Shown here: piece by piece, positions 1-10,412 of the stretch
Position numbering within the stretch: position 1 is the stretch's first letter
Layout of the letters: each line of letters begins with the position of its first letter
Assembly (NCBI RefSeq): GCF_022376445.1
Contig: NW_025955443.1
Coordinates: forward strand, 1-27,236
Direction: 5' to 3'
Origin: Fomitopsis serialis
Lineage: Eukaryota; Basidiomycota; Agaricomycetes; Polyporales; Fomitopsidaceae
DNA length: 27,236 bases
Made by a program: the position numbers and the translations under genes
The notes under the pieces: generated by a model
What the model was told of the DNA's origin: nothing
Seen by the model: the letters and a program-made list of their open reading frames with translations, nothing else
Database searches by the model: none

Positions 1-1238
1 GGGAGTGGAGATGAAGGGGCAATGAGGAAGCGTGCGCGGGGATGGCAGGAATGCGGGGCTGTTTGGCGAGGTTGATGGAGGTCAGTTTCTGAGAGAACGG
101 GGCGGCAGCAATGGAAGCGGGCGTACCGGCACAGACCCGAGGAGAGAAATGAGAAAAGACGAGAAAGGCAGCGAGGGGATCTGTCAGCCCGTGGTTCGGC
201 GGAGGCTGCGGTGTGATTGGGGCCGTGGCAGATAGTGCAGGTGCGCAAGAAGATAGACAACAGAGATAGAGGCCCAGCAGATTCGCTTCCTGCTTCTCGT
301 CGCGCGCAATCAGACGGGGACCACCACGCAGGTCGGGAGAGAACTGGACACGGGGCGCGAGCGGCGGGGCGGGAGTCTATACCTTCTACTCGTCGGGCGG
401 CTTGCACGGCTTGGAGCGATGGGTGCCCTCTATGGCTCAAATATACGAGCAGTCTAAACGACACGCTGATGCGACACAGGAGCTGCGAGGACTGCCGTCG
501 GAGGCGGGCGCGAGCAGCGACGAAAGGAGCGGGCAGGAGGGCAGTTAGAGAGCATAAAGTAGTCCGCTCGGGCGACGCGGTGGCTGAGTCGACCAGCAGT
601 CGAGTGTTGTCCGCGAGCGGCGACACGCAACACGTTCGTGCAGAGGCGCGGTTGCCAGCATGTCCGGGCCTAACCGCATCCAGGCCGCGCTGTCGGGAGC
701 CAATCAGACGCGTCCCTTCCTCTCCATATGCCGCCATCACCCAGCTTGTTCGCGAGCGATCCTGGCCGCAGCGGTCCTCGCTGCCCGTCTCGCGTGCTGG
801 CATACAGTAGACACTGCTCGTCTCGCTCGGCCCGCACCGCTGCCGCTCGGGCCCAGTGGCTCTGCGAAGGCGGGCTGACCGAGCCAGAACAGGCACTGGG
901 TGACGGAGCACGCTGACGCCATGGGCCGCCACAGTTGACGCGCTCCGAGTCGAAAGGCGATCGCTCTTCACGCCGGTCCGAACAGGCGCCCATATCCTGC
1001 CAAGGTGCGTCCATATCCGGATGCCGAAGAGCTGTCGGCCTCTTCACGCCACACCGTCTAGCCGTATCTGGACATTCCTCCTCCCGCACCACATGCCAAC
1101 TGGTGGCGTCGAAAAGTCGCGTTCACCGCCGGCTCCATCCTGTCTGATCCTCTTTCTTCCTACAATCAACGCTTGCCTGCGCGTCGAGATAACGCTATGA
1201 CCCCGGATGCCGTACCCCTCGCGATGGTTACGTCTAGG

Positions 1239-1246
1239 TATAAAAG
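1239..1246 (+). promoter_or_regulatory. TATA-like box without an assigned gene
   Basis: The plus strand shows TATAAAAG. About 65 bases downstream lies an ATG (1312) in a good context (CACAATGAC), which opens a frame of 40 codons only. The pyrimidine-rich surroundings fit a fungal core promoter, but no recognisable protein follows, so the box may be fortuitous. Confidence 0.3.
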
Positions 1247-3775
1247 CACGCTTCCAGCATGACTGCCTTCTTCCCGGCCTCTGCCAATGCACACGCACTG
1301 TCTCGACCACAATGACTTCACCCTCGCACAAGCGACGCACCGGACGTCTTCCATGCGCCCCATTTCATTGTATCCACAAGCTATCTCGCATCGCGCACAG
1401 GCCCACCACCTCGAGGCCCGCCACTAGCCACTAAGCAGGCCTTCAATCATCCGCCTGCCAGGATAAGAATGGTAAGCACCGATAAAACCTTGATACTTCT
1501 TGATAGTACACCCTTCAGAATCGTTCTATCACACTCACCACATGATGCTTCAGCTATAAGCCCGCATGATGCCACGCAGCTCGATTCTTCAACGCAGAAC
1601 AATCTCGCAAGGCGCATCCCGGATTCGGTCTCATCTATGTCCGGCAACGCAGCCCACGGGGATCATCATCCAGGAAGCTCAGGCTGCCTTATCTGGTGCA
1701 TCCGCAGACCGGCGGGTCGTGATGATCCCATTGCAAAATCGCGCCAGCGTAGGTCCACAGGAACGTTCGACCTATCGTCGCGCCAACGTGCCCCGTCTGC
1801 ACCCACCTTGTGTCTATACTGAACGCTCTTCGCGACGCTTCGCATCAGAGTCACACACGCGCTCCTGCATTCTCAATTGGTTTTGCTCCGCTCTTCTGCT
1901 TCGTCGTCTGGGCATTGTGCGAACTCCGACCTGGATGCCTCAGCCTCGTGTTGTTGGTCTGTCTATCTGTATGCCCGACCCGCCGTCTTGTCTGATCGGG
2001 ACATTCACCCACAATGTCATGTCATCTGCTGTCCCTAGAGCCGTGGTTCTAGTCTGACAATCGTAATATAACCCACGCAACTACCTTCACGCAATTCTTC
2101 GTCAACTTGAATGCCTGACTTACCCTTCGGACCTACCTATCCTCGTCACCCTCCATTCACCGTTTTACAGTCACGATGCTGGATGCTGGACCGTTCTTGA
2201 GCTCGGAACAGATCCCATCCTGTGTCGTTCCACCACGCCTAGGCTATCTATCATTCCCTGCGCCCACAACTGACGGTTCCCAATCGATGCTCCGGATAAA
2301 ACGATCCCGGGTCCTTAGTCGCTGTGGCTAGTTTCGTCCGGCGCGACGCTCACGCCAAATACAAGTACCTTAGCCCGCCGACTACTGTCGGACTATCTCG
2401 TGGCGTTCAACCACTGACACAACCCTAGGAGGCATCCCAAACTCACGACTTCGGCCCCGCATTCCGAACGCATTACCACACTCATGGCAGCTGTATTTCG
2501 GACCACCCAGGATCACTGTCTATTCTTGTCGTCAAGAACCGAAGCTCCGTCACCTCGCCGGTCCCATATGTAGGGCCTTCCCTGTTTGCAGTGCGCTATT
2601 TGTCTCGGTGCTCGCTTCGCCGTTCTGCCTGTCCTGCGGTCACTGCGGCGAAGGCCTGCAGCGTGGCCCGTCGAGTGGCTCAGCGCTCTCCGCCTCAGTG
2701 CAAGGTAATGCAGATCTGTCAAATACTTCAGGCTGGAGGCTCACCTTACCCCTCTTGAACGTTCAGCCTCGGACGCGGACGCGCTCGGTATGTTCGTGTC
2801 GGATCGGCGGACATACGTCGTCAAGTCAAGGCGGCCGCGAAGCTGCCTGCGCAGTTCGCAGCGCGCACAAATAGCTTGTCCGTCGTCCTACTGCCCGCGC
2901 GACGTAGGAATCTTTTCAAGCTTCACACCATGCTGGGCGCTGGGCTGAGGGACCGAGGAAAGAACGAGTCACCCGGTAAGGAATGCAAACAGGCTTCGTT
3001 GGAGGCCGCGAATGACGTGAGTCGTTTGTTGGCCGGGGGTATCGTGGTTGCGTTCCCATTAACATTCCCACCTCGACGAGGGACGAGGACAATACGCTGT
3101 GATATCTGGCGGCCGATCCAGATATCTTGGGAACGTGGAACGAGTTGGCCTCGCACGCTCCCGTCGATTGGTTACGTTCACTCTTCCGCTGCGTTTTCGA
3201 GCATGTTCCTCGTACTCGTCAGTGGGGCTTGGTCTGGCACCGCGCAGCCTCTGAGCCTGAAGTGCATCGCCTCAACTGTTGACTCGGTGAGTGTCGCGGT
3301 CTGTGTGTTACGTAGCGCAAACGCATACTCACAACAACCGAAAGCTGATCCTCCCTCCAAATGCCCACGCATTCTCTCGAGCACTGTATGCTTTCACTCG
3401 ACACTGGCGTCATCGCTATTACTGCCACCTACCGAGTAACCGTCCCGCGAAGCCTCAGCGCCAGCGTATCAGCTCGGATGCTGCGCCGTACTTACCAATA
3501 ATGCTTTGTCAAAGAACATTTTCAACAGGTGGATGGCATTAGTACGCAACACGCAATACGTGCCTCGCGACATTCATAGCATCACGAACAAGGTTAGTTG
3601 CCACCCCCATCCATCGATCCCCAGCTGGCTGACGACAAACCCAGGAACCATCCAACGCGTGGCCATGGAGGGAGTAACCGGCCTCGGCAGGGCGCCGGTG
3701 GCGGCCGCCACGCGCGCGATGTGCTCTTTCTCATGTCCCTACGTGCCGCAACGGACCCACGGCCGCGGTGGGGAC

Positions 3776-3826
3776 GTCGCCTCGAAGCTGGAGGCGTGGA
3801 AACTTCTCCTCCAGGCTCGAGGCGAC
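3776..3826. repeat. Long inverted repeat (hairpin)
   Basis: The left arm (GTCGCCTCGA, then AG, then CTGGAGG, 3776-3794) pairs with the right arm (CCTCCAG, then GC, then TCGAGGCGAC, 3808-3826). That gives 17 base pairs in two blocks (10 and 7) split by one 2x2 internal mismatch, around a 13-base loop (3795-3807). No neighbouring gene explains it. It could be a structured RNA element, a remnant of a small inverted-repeat element, or chance in GC-rich DNA. Confidence 0.6.
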
Positions 3827-5168
3827 GATGACGCATCCGGGGTTGGGCGCTCGAGCGGTGGGTGATGCATGATGTGGTGTGCCGGCGGCGATCCGTCCGT
3901 GGGCAGTTACTGTCGCACGTGGGGGAGGGGCCCTGAATCATCTCACAGCATCCGAATGTCGGGGCAGGACTCGAAGACTTCCAGTCTGGCACTGGTCAGG
4001 ATTGCGAGGCTAGTATACACTCGCGGTGCGTCGGTGGAGCTGAGATTTCTGCAGAGCAGAAGCGAGTCGTATCAGAAGAGATGCGCTAGAGTCGAAGTCA
4101 GTAAGTATCCAGAATTTGAAGATGCACAGTTATTCTTCCAGACAATGTGTTGGGTCGCTCAGGGTGGAAGAGAGACTCTTTCGAACCCGCGAGAGGGAAG
4201 GGCGTATACGGATATGTAGCCTTGGAGGGAAGAGTGAAGCGGGGAAGCATTCAAGGAGTTGCGGTCAGACGGCGCTGGGGAAGGCGCGAGGCGCGACGTT
4301 CCTGGGCCGAGATATGGGAGACGCGCAATTAGGCTTGCTCGAAGCCACCGTTGCGGTGACCGCAGGGCGACCGTCTGACATGAACGTTCTATCACGCGAA
4401 GGGAAGCGAGGTGATCCTGATAGCAATTCAGATGCATGTACCATGAATGGTAGCGGCAATGCCAATCCGTACAAGCGTAGACGGAACGTCTGAGAAGGTG
4501 GAGAAATGTACGACGCAGAACAATTGACACTGTAAGAGCTGTGGAGCAGTTGGGAGGTAAGCTGCATTCTCCATAACTTGCCAGAGGATGGGCCGCACAG
4601 GAGCCGCATTTACGTCGGCATTGAATAGCTCGTGTGAGCAATGAAATGACTGCGGAAAGAAATGCACGCATATAGGTAAGCGATGGCCCAAGTTAGAATG
4701 CAGCCCTACGTTTAGATTTCACCGTGCATGAAGCTCTCCACTTGTGTGCACAGATCTTGACGTGGATAGGGCACTATCGTTACCAGTGGAGTCTAGCATT
4801 GAACGAACCCTTGGCAACTTGAACTTTGTTGGACGGGCAGTGAGAAAGGTCGTCATGAAATGACGAAGCGGGAGGGTCTAGAGTACGAAGTCACACGTTC
4901 CAGAATTTCAGCGTCAGTATTGAACATTGAATGTCTGGACTCTTGACACGCAAGCAGTCATGCAACATCGTCCCTGCTACTAAATCTGCAAGCACAATGA
5001 GCAAGAGGAAGCAGCTAAAATTGTCGAAACAAACCCCGTTGTAAAATATGCGACGAATTGCCCTATGCATGGTGCGCCTCGGTGACGGTCTTCTGCCTAG
5101 TGGACGAGAGGCGGCACCTCAAAAGATGTTGTGATCCAGCGAATAGCGTCACAGTGGAACGGCAAAGC

Positions 5169-6660
5169 TTAGTATAATGCCTCACTATCATCCGCTCTGG
5201 GTACAAATATGATGTTCTCTTGCTCAGCCCGTCGACGCCGTGCCTGTTCCTTGTCGAGAAACTTGCGCAGGGCTGCAATGTTCGCGCCGGTGAAGACGCG
5301 GTGGACGCCCTGCTTCTGTGAGTCATAATCCTTTTGTGCAGCGTAATATCGAAGTCAGTATACAGTCCGTCAAAGATGCACAGCAGTAGCCGCTGATGGA
5401 GTTAATCACTCACCCTGGAGGGTTTGTCAGAGAACCGCTCTACACCCGCTCGCCTGAGGGCGGGGACACCGGAAGCACTAAAGTGTTCGAGCTTGTTGAG
5501 CTTGCGCAAGAGAACGTGGACTGCGTCGAGCGTGATGCGCCTGCACTGGGAGAAGTGCAGGCGTTGTAGGGATTCAGCATGCTCCGCGAGGAAGAGAAGA
5601 GCGTTGTCCGTCAGCCGAGGAAGTCCAGATGCAGACAGTCGTTGCAGTTGAGGTAGAGTAGCTAGCTCAAGAATGGCCAGGTCTGTGAGACAGGCCGAGT
5701 CTAGACGCAGTGTCAGATAAACAAAAGGTAACCTCAGGAACTGAGATTCTTACAGCTGACATCCACGGATCTGAGCTTCGCGCAACTGCGCACGATGCTG
5801 ACGACCCCGTTGTCGGTGAGTCCTTCTACATACGAGATCGCGAGTACATGCAAGTGTTGGAGGGTGGACACGGCTTCGGCCGAGATGTCGGTGAGTCGTG
5901 CGCACGCCGACAGACTCAGATGCTGGATCCTGGGGGCATACGTGACAATCCCGATGATCGCTGCGTCGGTGAGCCGCTGACAGTTGCTTATGTCGAGCAG
6001 ACGCAGATGTGCAAGTTTGTGTCCAGACGAGAAGGTGAGAGGAGGCAAGGCTTCGAGCCACGTCGGTGGTCTGGAACCGTTGGTCCATGGGGGCTCCTCC
6101 AGCGGGAAGGAGGCCAGTGATGCGAGACTGGAGGGGCGACCAGGCAGCACGTCTGGGACGTATGGGAACGCCTTGTCGGTGAGATGCACGCAGTTAGCGA
6201 GCTTGAGGCGCTGTAGCTTCATCGAGAATGTCCAGACGTCTCGGATGGACAGCGGTGTGAGGAGGTGCAGGTCGCATAGCTCGAGCTCTCGGAGGTTGGT
6301 GAGGGATCGTGCCAGCGCCGATACGGAGGGGTCGGTGAGGGTAGAAAGCCCGTTCAGCCGCACCACCTCAAGCTCCGTCGCGATGTTGGCGAGCTCGAGG
6401 ATCGCGACGTCGGTGACCAGCGTACAACCGGAGATGTCTAGCTCTCGGAGATACAGGGCGCTGCGAGCGAGCAGCACGACGGTGCGATCACTGACGTCGG
6501 GTACACTGGTGAGACAGACCGACTCGAGGTTTGGGCACCAGGGTAGGATGTGGGCCAGATCATCGTCGATGATGTTGTCGTCGTCATTCTGGGTCAGGAC
6601 AAGGTGTACCACGTCGTAACACGACTTCTGGGTAAGCGGAAGTCGGTCGATGAAGCTCAT
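5169..6660 (-). CDS. Leucine-rich-repeat protein, AMN1/Grr1-like
   Basis: Predicted exons on the minus strand are 6660-5754, 5700-5414 and 5330-5169 (introns of 53 and 83 bases), giving 451 residues. Repeats of the cysteine-containing LRR type are plain: LRELDISGCTLVTD, LRLLDISNCQRLTD and LSLSACARLTD are typical. The family includes AMN1 and the LRR part of Grr1, substrate adaptors of SCF ubiquitin ligases that act in the cytoplasm and nucleus. The tail has a charged segment (RKFLDKEQARRRRAEQ) and ends SEALY. I chose the ATG of MSFIDRL, but the frame stays open upstream to an acceptor-like TAG at 6712-6714, so an upstream exon may be missing. No F-box is visible in the part I can read. If it has one, it is in an exon I did not find; otherwise this is an LRR-only AMN1-type protein. 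Confidence 0.8.
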
Positions 6661-7429
6661 CGCATTGAGCGAGCTGAGCTTCTTTCGCACTACATCGAAC
6701 GTCAGCCCCCTCTACTGCAGGTTCATAATTTGAGACTGAATGTAGACGAAAGACGCACCGAACGGCGACCGTTACAGGATGGGCTGCTGCCTTGATCGTC
6801 TTCTGGCACGTCGGTCGATAGAGCGTGTGCACCTCTAGTGGAGGTCAACTCTTGAAGTGAATGGTGCATCATTGCCATTCCTGCGCTTGAATGCTTGACA
6901 TGCAACTAAAACACCGTGACTCTGCTATGGCGCGGGTCCGCATTAGGCACTGGCATGTCCGGACTCCGAGGACGATAAACCCGGTGGAAGATGTTCGCAT
7001 CCCAACTTCGTGTGTTTCGGTATGTTCCACCCGTCTGGGACGAATTGGAGCACTACAACAACACTGGATTTTTTGAGATGAAGACGGGGAAGCAAGACTC
7101 AGGGATGCAGTTTCGGTGTACCACTGGGCCACGCTGCCTGTACAGCATCTGGAAAAGGGCCCGGAGGAAAATTTACGTAGGAATGCGAACAAAAGGCCTA
7201 CAGCTGTGACTGAGAGAAGGCCAACGGTGCGGTTGGTAGCAAGGAGGAGGAGTCCTCGCGATCGGGATCCGGGGTCCCAATGACCGAAAGCATACCCATA
7301 CGACGCTCTATCGTTGTTACGCCTATAGCTACATGTATCTACGGTACCGGTACTGGTTTTCATTAAACTCAGAGAACAGTGGAGAAGAGAAGAAAAATAC
7401 AGAGAAATATGCATGACAGTATGTGGGCA
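6661..7429. other. Intergenic region between LRR gene and tRNA-Gly
   Basis: The stretch should hold the 5' end or promoter of the minus-strand LRR gene and the 3' flank of tRNA-Gly. I looked on the minus strand for an F-box exon and saw none. A run of five T on the minus strand (7393-7397) lies about 33 bases past the tRNA end. Confidence 0.5.
7393..7397 (-). terminator. Possible Pol III terminator of tRNA-Gly
   Basis: Five consecutive T on the minus strand about 33 bases after the tRNA discriminator base. It is the first run of four or more T downstream and so a plausible RNA polymerase III stop, though further away than usual. Confidence 0.4.
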
Positions 7430-7533
7430 TACACTGAAGGGGAGTCGAACCCCTGCCGCTTGCTTTTTTATCACGTGATCAGTCACATGATCAATGTGGA
7501 AGGCAAGCATGATAACCGCTTCACCATCAGTGT
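7430..7533 (-). tRNA. tRNA-Gly (anticodon UCC), intron-containing
   Basis: The cloverleaf is complete. The acceptor stem is ACACTGA with TCAGTGT (seven pairs) and the discriminator is A at 7430. The D arm is GTGA / AGCGGTTA / TCAT. The anticodon stem CTTGC pairs with GCAAG, the loop is CTTCCA plus A, and the anticodon TCC lies at 7500-7498. The variable loop is CGGC, and the T arm AGGGG / TTCGACT / CCCCT carries the B box. A 32-base intron (7496-7465) sits one base 3' of the anticodon, the standard nuclear position, and leaves a 72-base mature tRNA. The gene lies 143 bases upstream of the oppositely directed cyclophilin gene. Confidence 0.95.
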
Positions 7534-7676
7534 GTTACAACGTTGGGTTACACAACATATATGACTCGCTTAACATGTGGACTAGCAAGTCTGTGATCCT
7601 AACGTGTGTCAGTGTCACCGCGCGCTGCCCACCATTACTTCGTCTAGAACCATTGGGTCCATTCGCGCCAGACACT

Positions 7677-9233
7677 ATGTCTGTCCTCCTAGAAACCTCA
7701 TTGGGCGACTTGGTTGTTGATCTGGAAGTCGACTCATGTCCAAAAACATGTCAGAACTTTTTAAAGTTGTGCAAACTTTACTACTACAACCTCAACGCGT
7801 TCTTCAATGGTGCGTTGTCTAGACTCACGAGCAGGGACCGAGTCTCACATGAGCATAGTCTCGAAGGACTTCTTGGCGCAGGCTGGGGACCCGACAGCGA
7901 CGGGGACAGGAGGCGAGTCTATCTGGTCATTGATTGCCTCACAGCAAGGGAAACAAGAACCTCGCTACTTCAGCCCGGAATACGTGCCACGCCTGAAGCA
8001 CAAGGCGAAAGGTACTTTGTCTATGGCGGTCGCACCGTCCATCGAGGGTCAAGGCAAGGGCGGCTGTGGCAGCCAGTTTTTCGTGACGCTCGCGGATGAG
8101 ATAGACTACCTGGACGGGAAGCATGCAGTCTTTGGGCACGTTGTCGAGGGGCTAGACACGCTGGACAAGCTGAATGATATCTTCGTTGACCAGGAGGGGC
8201 GGCCTCTCAAGGACGTGCGGATACGGCATGTAGAGATTCTCGGTGCGCATTGTTCTACTTTTATGGGCGCTGCTCTCGACTCACGGTGGTTCCGCCAGAT
8301 GATCCGTTTGAGGATCCTCCAGGCCTCGTGGTGCCCGAGTCAATACCTACGCGCCCTCCAGACAATTCCACGCGTATAGCGGAAGATGAAGATCCTCTGG
8401 CCACTCTGCCTGAAGAGGAGGCGGAGGCAGAAAGACGGAAACAGGCAGCTCGCGCGTCCGCGCTGACGCTCGAGATGGTTGGAGACCTGCCCTTCGCGAA
8501 CGTGCGGCCTCCGGAGAATGTGCTCTTCGTCTGCAAGCTGAACCCAGCTACCCGAGATGAGGACCTCGAGCTCATCTTCTCCCGGTTTGGTGCGATTATG
8601 AGCTGTCAAGTGATCCGAGACAAGAAGACAGGGGACTCTCTCCAGTATGCTTTCATTGAGTTTGACAAGCGAGAGGATGCCGAACAGGTATGTTGTGTGC
8701 TTGCGCTTGTGTGCGTTGCTGACAGCATCTAGGCGTATTTCAAGATGCAAAACGTGTTGATTGACGAGCGGCGTATCTGGGTCGACTTGTGAGTGTTGTG
8801 CAGAACGCCACCGCATGACGTGTTTCAGCTAATTCTCGACCCATACAGCTCCCAATCGGTGGCCCGGCTGAACGGGGGATGGTCTAACGACCCTAAGTTG
8901 GGGCCACGTCCCGTACGTGGTGGGAGGGGGCGTGGTGGCGGTGGCTTCGGAGGGATCACCCATTTGGAGGCGACTCGGCGATACAGGGAGAGCTCTGCGG
9001 AAGACGGCGACCGCTACGGCTTGGTCTTCGATGTCCCCGATGACCGGCATAGCAGGCGCCGAAGTTCGAGCAAAGAACGGGTACCTCGCAGTAATCATTC
9101 CAGAGAAGGCAGAAGGCGGTCACGGTCCCCCCGGGCAAGAGACCGCAGTGGGGAGCGCGATAGGGAGCACCGCAGAAGCCGCAGCAGGGACAGGCAGTCG
9201 AGGGGGCGGTACGAGCGCGCCCGGCGACGATGA
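7677..9233 (+). CDS. CYP6: Peptidyl-prolyl isomerase-like 4 (cyclophilin-RRM-RS protein)
   Basis: Exons are 7677-7809, 7859-8242, 8299-8687, 8733-8788 and 8849-9233, encoding 448 residues; introns are 45-60 bases. Residues 1-168 form a cyclophilin domain ([43 protein letters not shown]). An RRM follows at about 246-323 (RNP2 LFVCKL, RNP1 LQYAFIEF). The tail from about 345 starts with a Gly/Arg-rich patch and ends in Arg/Ser dipeptides. This order defines the PPIL4/Cyp6 family (Rct1 in S. pombe), nuclear proteins linked to splicing and Pol II C-terminal-domain control. At the first junction the catalytic arginine region of cyclophilin A reads FFNVSKDF, without the arginine, as I recall for the family, and the active-site Trp is Tyr (IDYLDGKH). 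Isomerase activity may therefore be weak. The ATG context is ACACTATGT. Confidence 0.95.
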
Positions 9234-9533
9234 GGTGTGGAGACGCACGGCTTCCTGCCTAAGGCCTCACTGGTGCCGCGTCGCTCCTGTCATTTCCGCA
9301 CCTCCGATCGTCTCCCGCCCTGTGAGCACTGTTACATGTGTTGTGGTTGCCACGGTGTTTGTGCACACGCCATCGCTGTATTCGATCAGTAACATCGAGC
9401 TTTCTTGCTGTCATCATCGCAACAGATACGCACAGAACCCGGACGCTTCTCCGTTGCGCAGGCCCACATATAAGTAGCTGATTGCGCAAGTTCTGGCTCA
9501 TCTCTCCCCAGCTACTCTCAGTTGTCATCTGCG
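9234..9533. other. Intergenic region (3' flank of CYP6, promoter of BTB gene)
   Basis: Three hundred bases between a stop codon and the next start on the same strand. It holds the TATA-like box listed separately. I see no further gene or repeat. Confidence 0.5.
9469..9474 (+). promoter_or_regulatory. TATA-like box of the BTB gene
   Basis: TATAAG, in the context CACATATAAGTAG, lies 60-65 bases before the chosen ATG (9534). The spacing predicts a transcription start near 9500 and a short leader. Confidence 0.5.
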
Positions 9534-10412
9534 ATGACCTGCCAGTTCTCGCCGCTCACTTATGTGCCACCCTCGTCCCCCGCCCCCACCATGACTTCCC
9601 ACTACTTCAGCTTCGCCGACGCCGACGTCGTGCTCCGCTCTGCTGCGCCCCACGCAACCGAGTTCCGCGTCCACAAATCCCTCCTCTCCGCCGCGTCCCC
9701 GTTCTTCAAACACATGTTCGCTCTGCCGCAAAAGCCACTCTCCGCCGCGTGCCCCGAAGTGCCTGTCATCGACGTGTACGAGCCCAAGTCTACTCTCGAG
9801 GCACTGCTGCGTTTCGTTTACCCAACGTCGAGACCATCCATCGACACCCTGGATGAGCTCACGCCTATCCTTGAAGCTGCCATGAAGTATGACATGGTCA
9901 GCGTCATCGACATCCTCCGGGCACGGCTTGTTGCCCCCGACTTTGCAAGGGTAGCGCCTACGCGCGTGTATGCCATCGCATGTCGGTTCGACCTGGAGGA
10001 GGAGGCGAAGGTGGCGTCCCGCCACACGCTCAACGTCAACGTTTTAGACTGCCCTCTTCATGACGACCTCAAGCACATCACTGCCTACGCTTATCACCGT
10101 CTCCTTGATCTCCACCGCAAGCGTGCGAAGGCGGCTCAGGAGCTGCTTCAACTATCGGAGGACGTAAAGTGCATGCAGTGCAACGGAGCGCGGTATCACG
10201 CGTTCTTGCCGCCCAAGTGGTGGTCGGACTTCCACGAGAGAGCGAAACAGGAGCTGGCTGTCCGGCCAACGACAGACGTCGTCTTCTCCATGCCATTCCT
10301 GGCGCATTCGGCGCAAGCGGGCTGCGAGCGATGCGCCGGGAGCATCCTAGACGCGCATTGGTTCCTGGACCAGCTGAAGCGGAAGATTGACGACCTACCA
10401 TCCACGATATGA
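9534..10412 (+). CDS. BTB/POZ domain protein with two CxxC pairs
   Basis: A single uninterrupted frame of 292 residues, unusual here because most neighbours are split. A BTB/POZ fold is visible at about 19-115: ADVVLRS, then FRVHKSLLSAASPFFKHMF, then a core ending in LEALLRFVYP. The domain mediates homodimerisation or binding to Cullin-3. The C-terminal half is helical and has two cysteine pairs, CMQC (213-216) and CERC (264-267), with a WW dipeptide between them. They could bind one metal ion; this is inference. Large families of short BTB proteins without a known partner are common in mushroom-forming fungi, so no specific role is assigned. The ATG at 9534 is the first in frame; the next (9591, MTSHYF) would also keep the BTB domain. 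Confidence 0.85.
   Translation: MTCQFSPLTYVPPSSPAPTMTSHYFSFADADVVLRSAAPHATEFRVHKSLLSAASPFFKHMFALPQKPLSAACPEVPVIDVYEPKSTLEALLRFVYPTSRPSIDTLDELTPILEAAMKYDMVSVIDILRARLVAPDFARVAPTRVYAIACRFDLEEEAKVASRHTLNVNVLDCPLHDDLKHITAYAYHRLLDLHRKRAKAAQELLQLSEDVKCMQCNGARYHAFLPPKWWSDFHERAKQELAVRPTTDVVFSMPFLAHSAQAGCERCAGSILDAHWFLDQLKRKIDDLPSTI

Larger units (their letters stand above)
1..5168. other. 5.2 kb with no recognisable gene
   Basis: I read all six frames and recognise no conserved domain. Open frames here reach at most about 197 codons and look like the chance frames of GC-rich DNA. Base composition shifts along the stretch: the first 240 bases are G-rich on the plus strand, roughly 1,000-3,500 is rich in C and T, and about 3,650-5,000 is richer in G and A. 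The pyrimidine-rich part would suit a long promoter or 5' leader on the plus strand, and the first 240 bases would suit the leader of a minus-strand gene beyond the left edge. A TATA-like box (1239-1246), a hairpin (3776-3826) and splice-like signals (2788-3644) are the only structures I can point to. A decayed gene, a lncRNA or plain intergenic DNA are all possible. Confidence 0.5.

Noticed and set aside
217..810. Open frame of 197 codons on the plus strand
   Set aside because: Arg/Ala/Ser-rich chance frame in GC-rich DNA; at least two minus-strand frames over the left part are equally open, which argues against coding.
670..1092. Open frame of 140 codons on the minus strand
   Set aside because: No domain and overlapping open frames on the other strand; composition as expected by chance.
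2608..2619. GTGCTCGCTTCG, equal to the start of U6 snRNA
   Set aside because: Similarity stops after 12 bases; none of the rest of U6 (ACAGAGA box, terminal T run) follows.
2876..3439. Open frame of 187 codons on the plus strand
   Set aside because: Contains hydrophobic patches but no family I know, no plausible start context, and competing frames. Mentioned only as part of the unexplained region.
4159..4671. Open frame of 170 codons on the minus strand, Cys- and Arg-rich
   Set aside because: No domain or splice pattern; probably chance.
6869..7510. Open frame of 213 codons on the minus strand
   Set aside because: It runs straight through the tRNA-Gly gene, has no recognisable domain and an unnatural composition.
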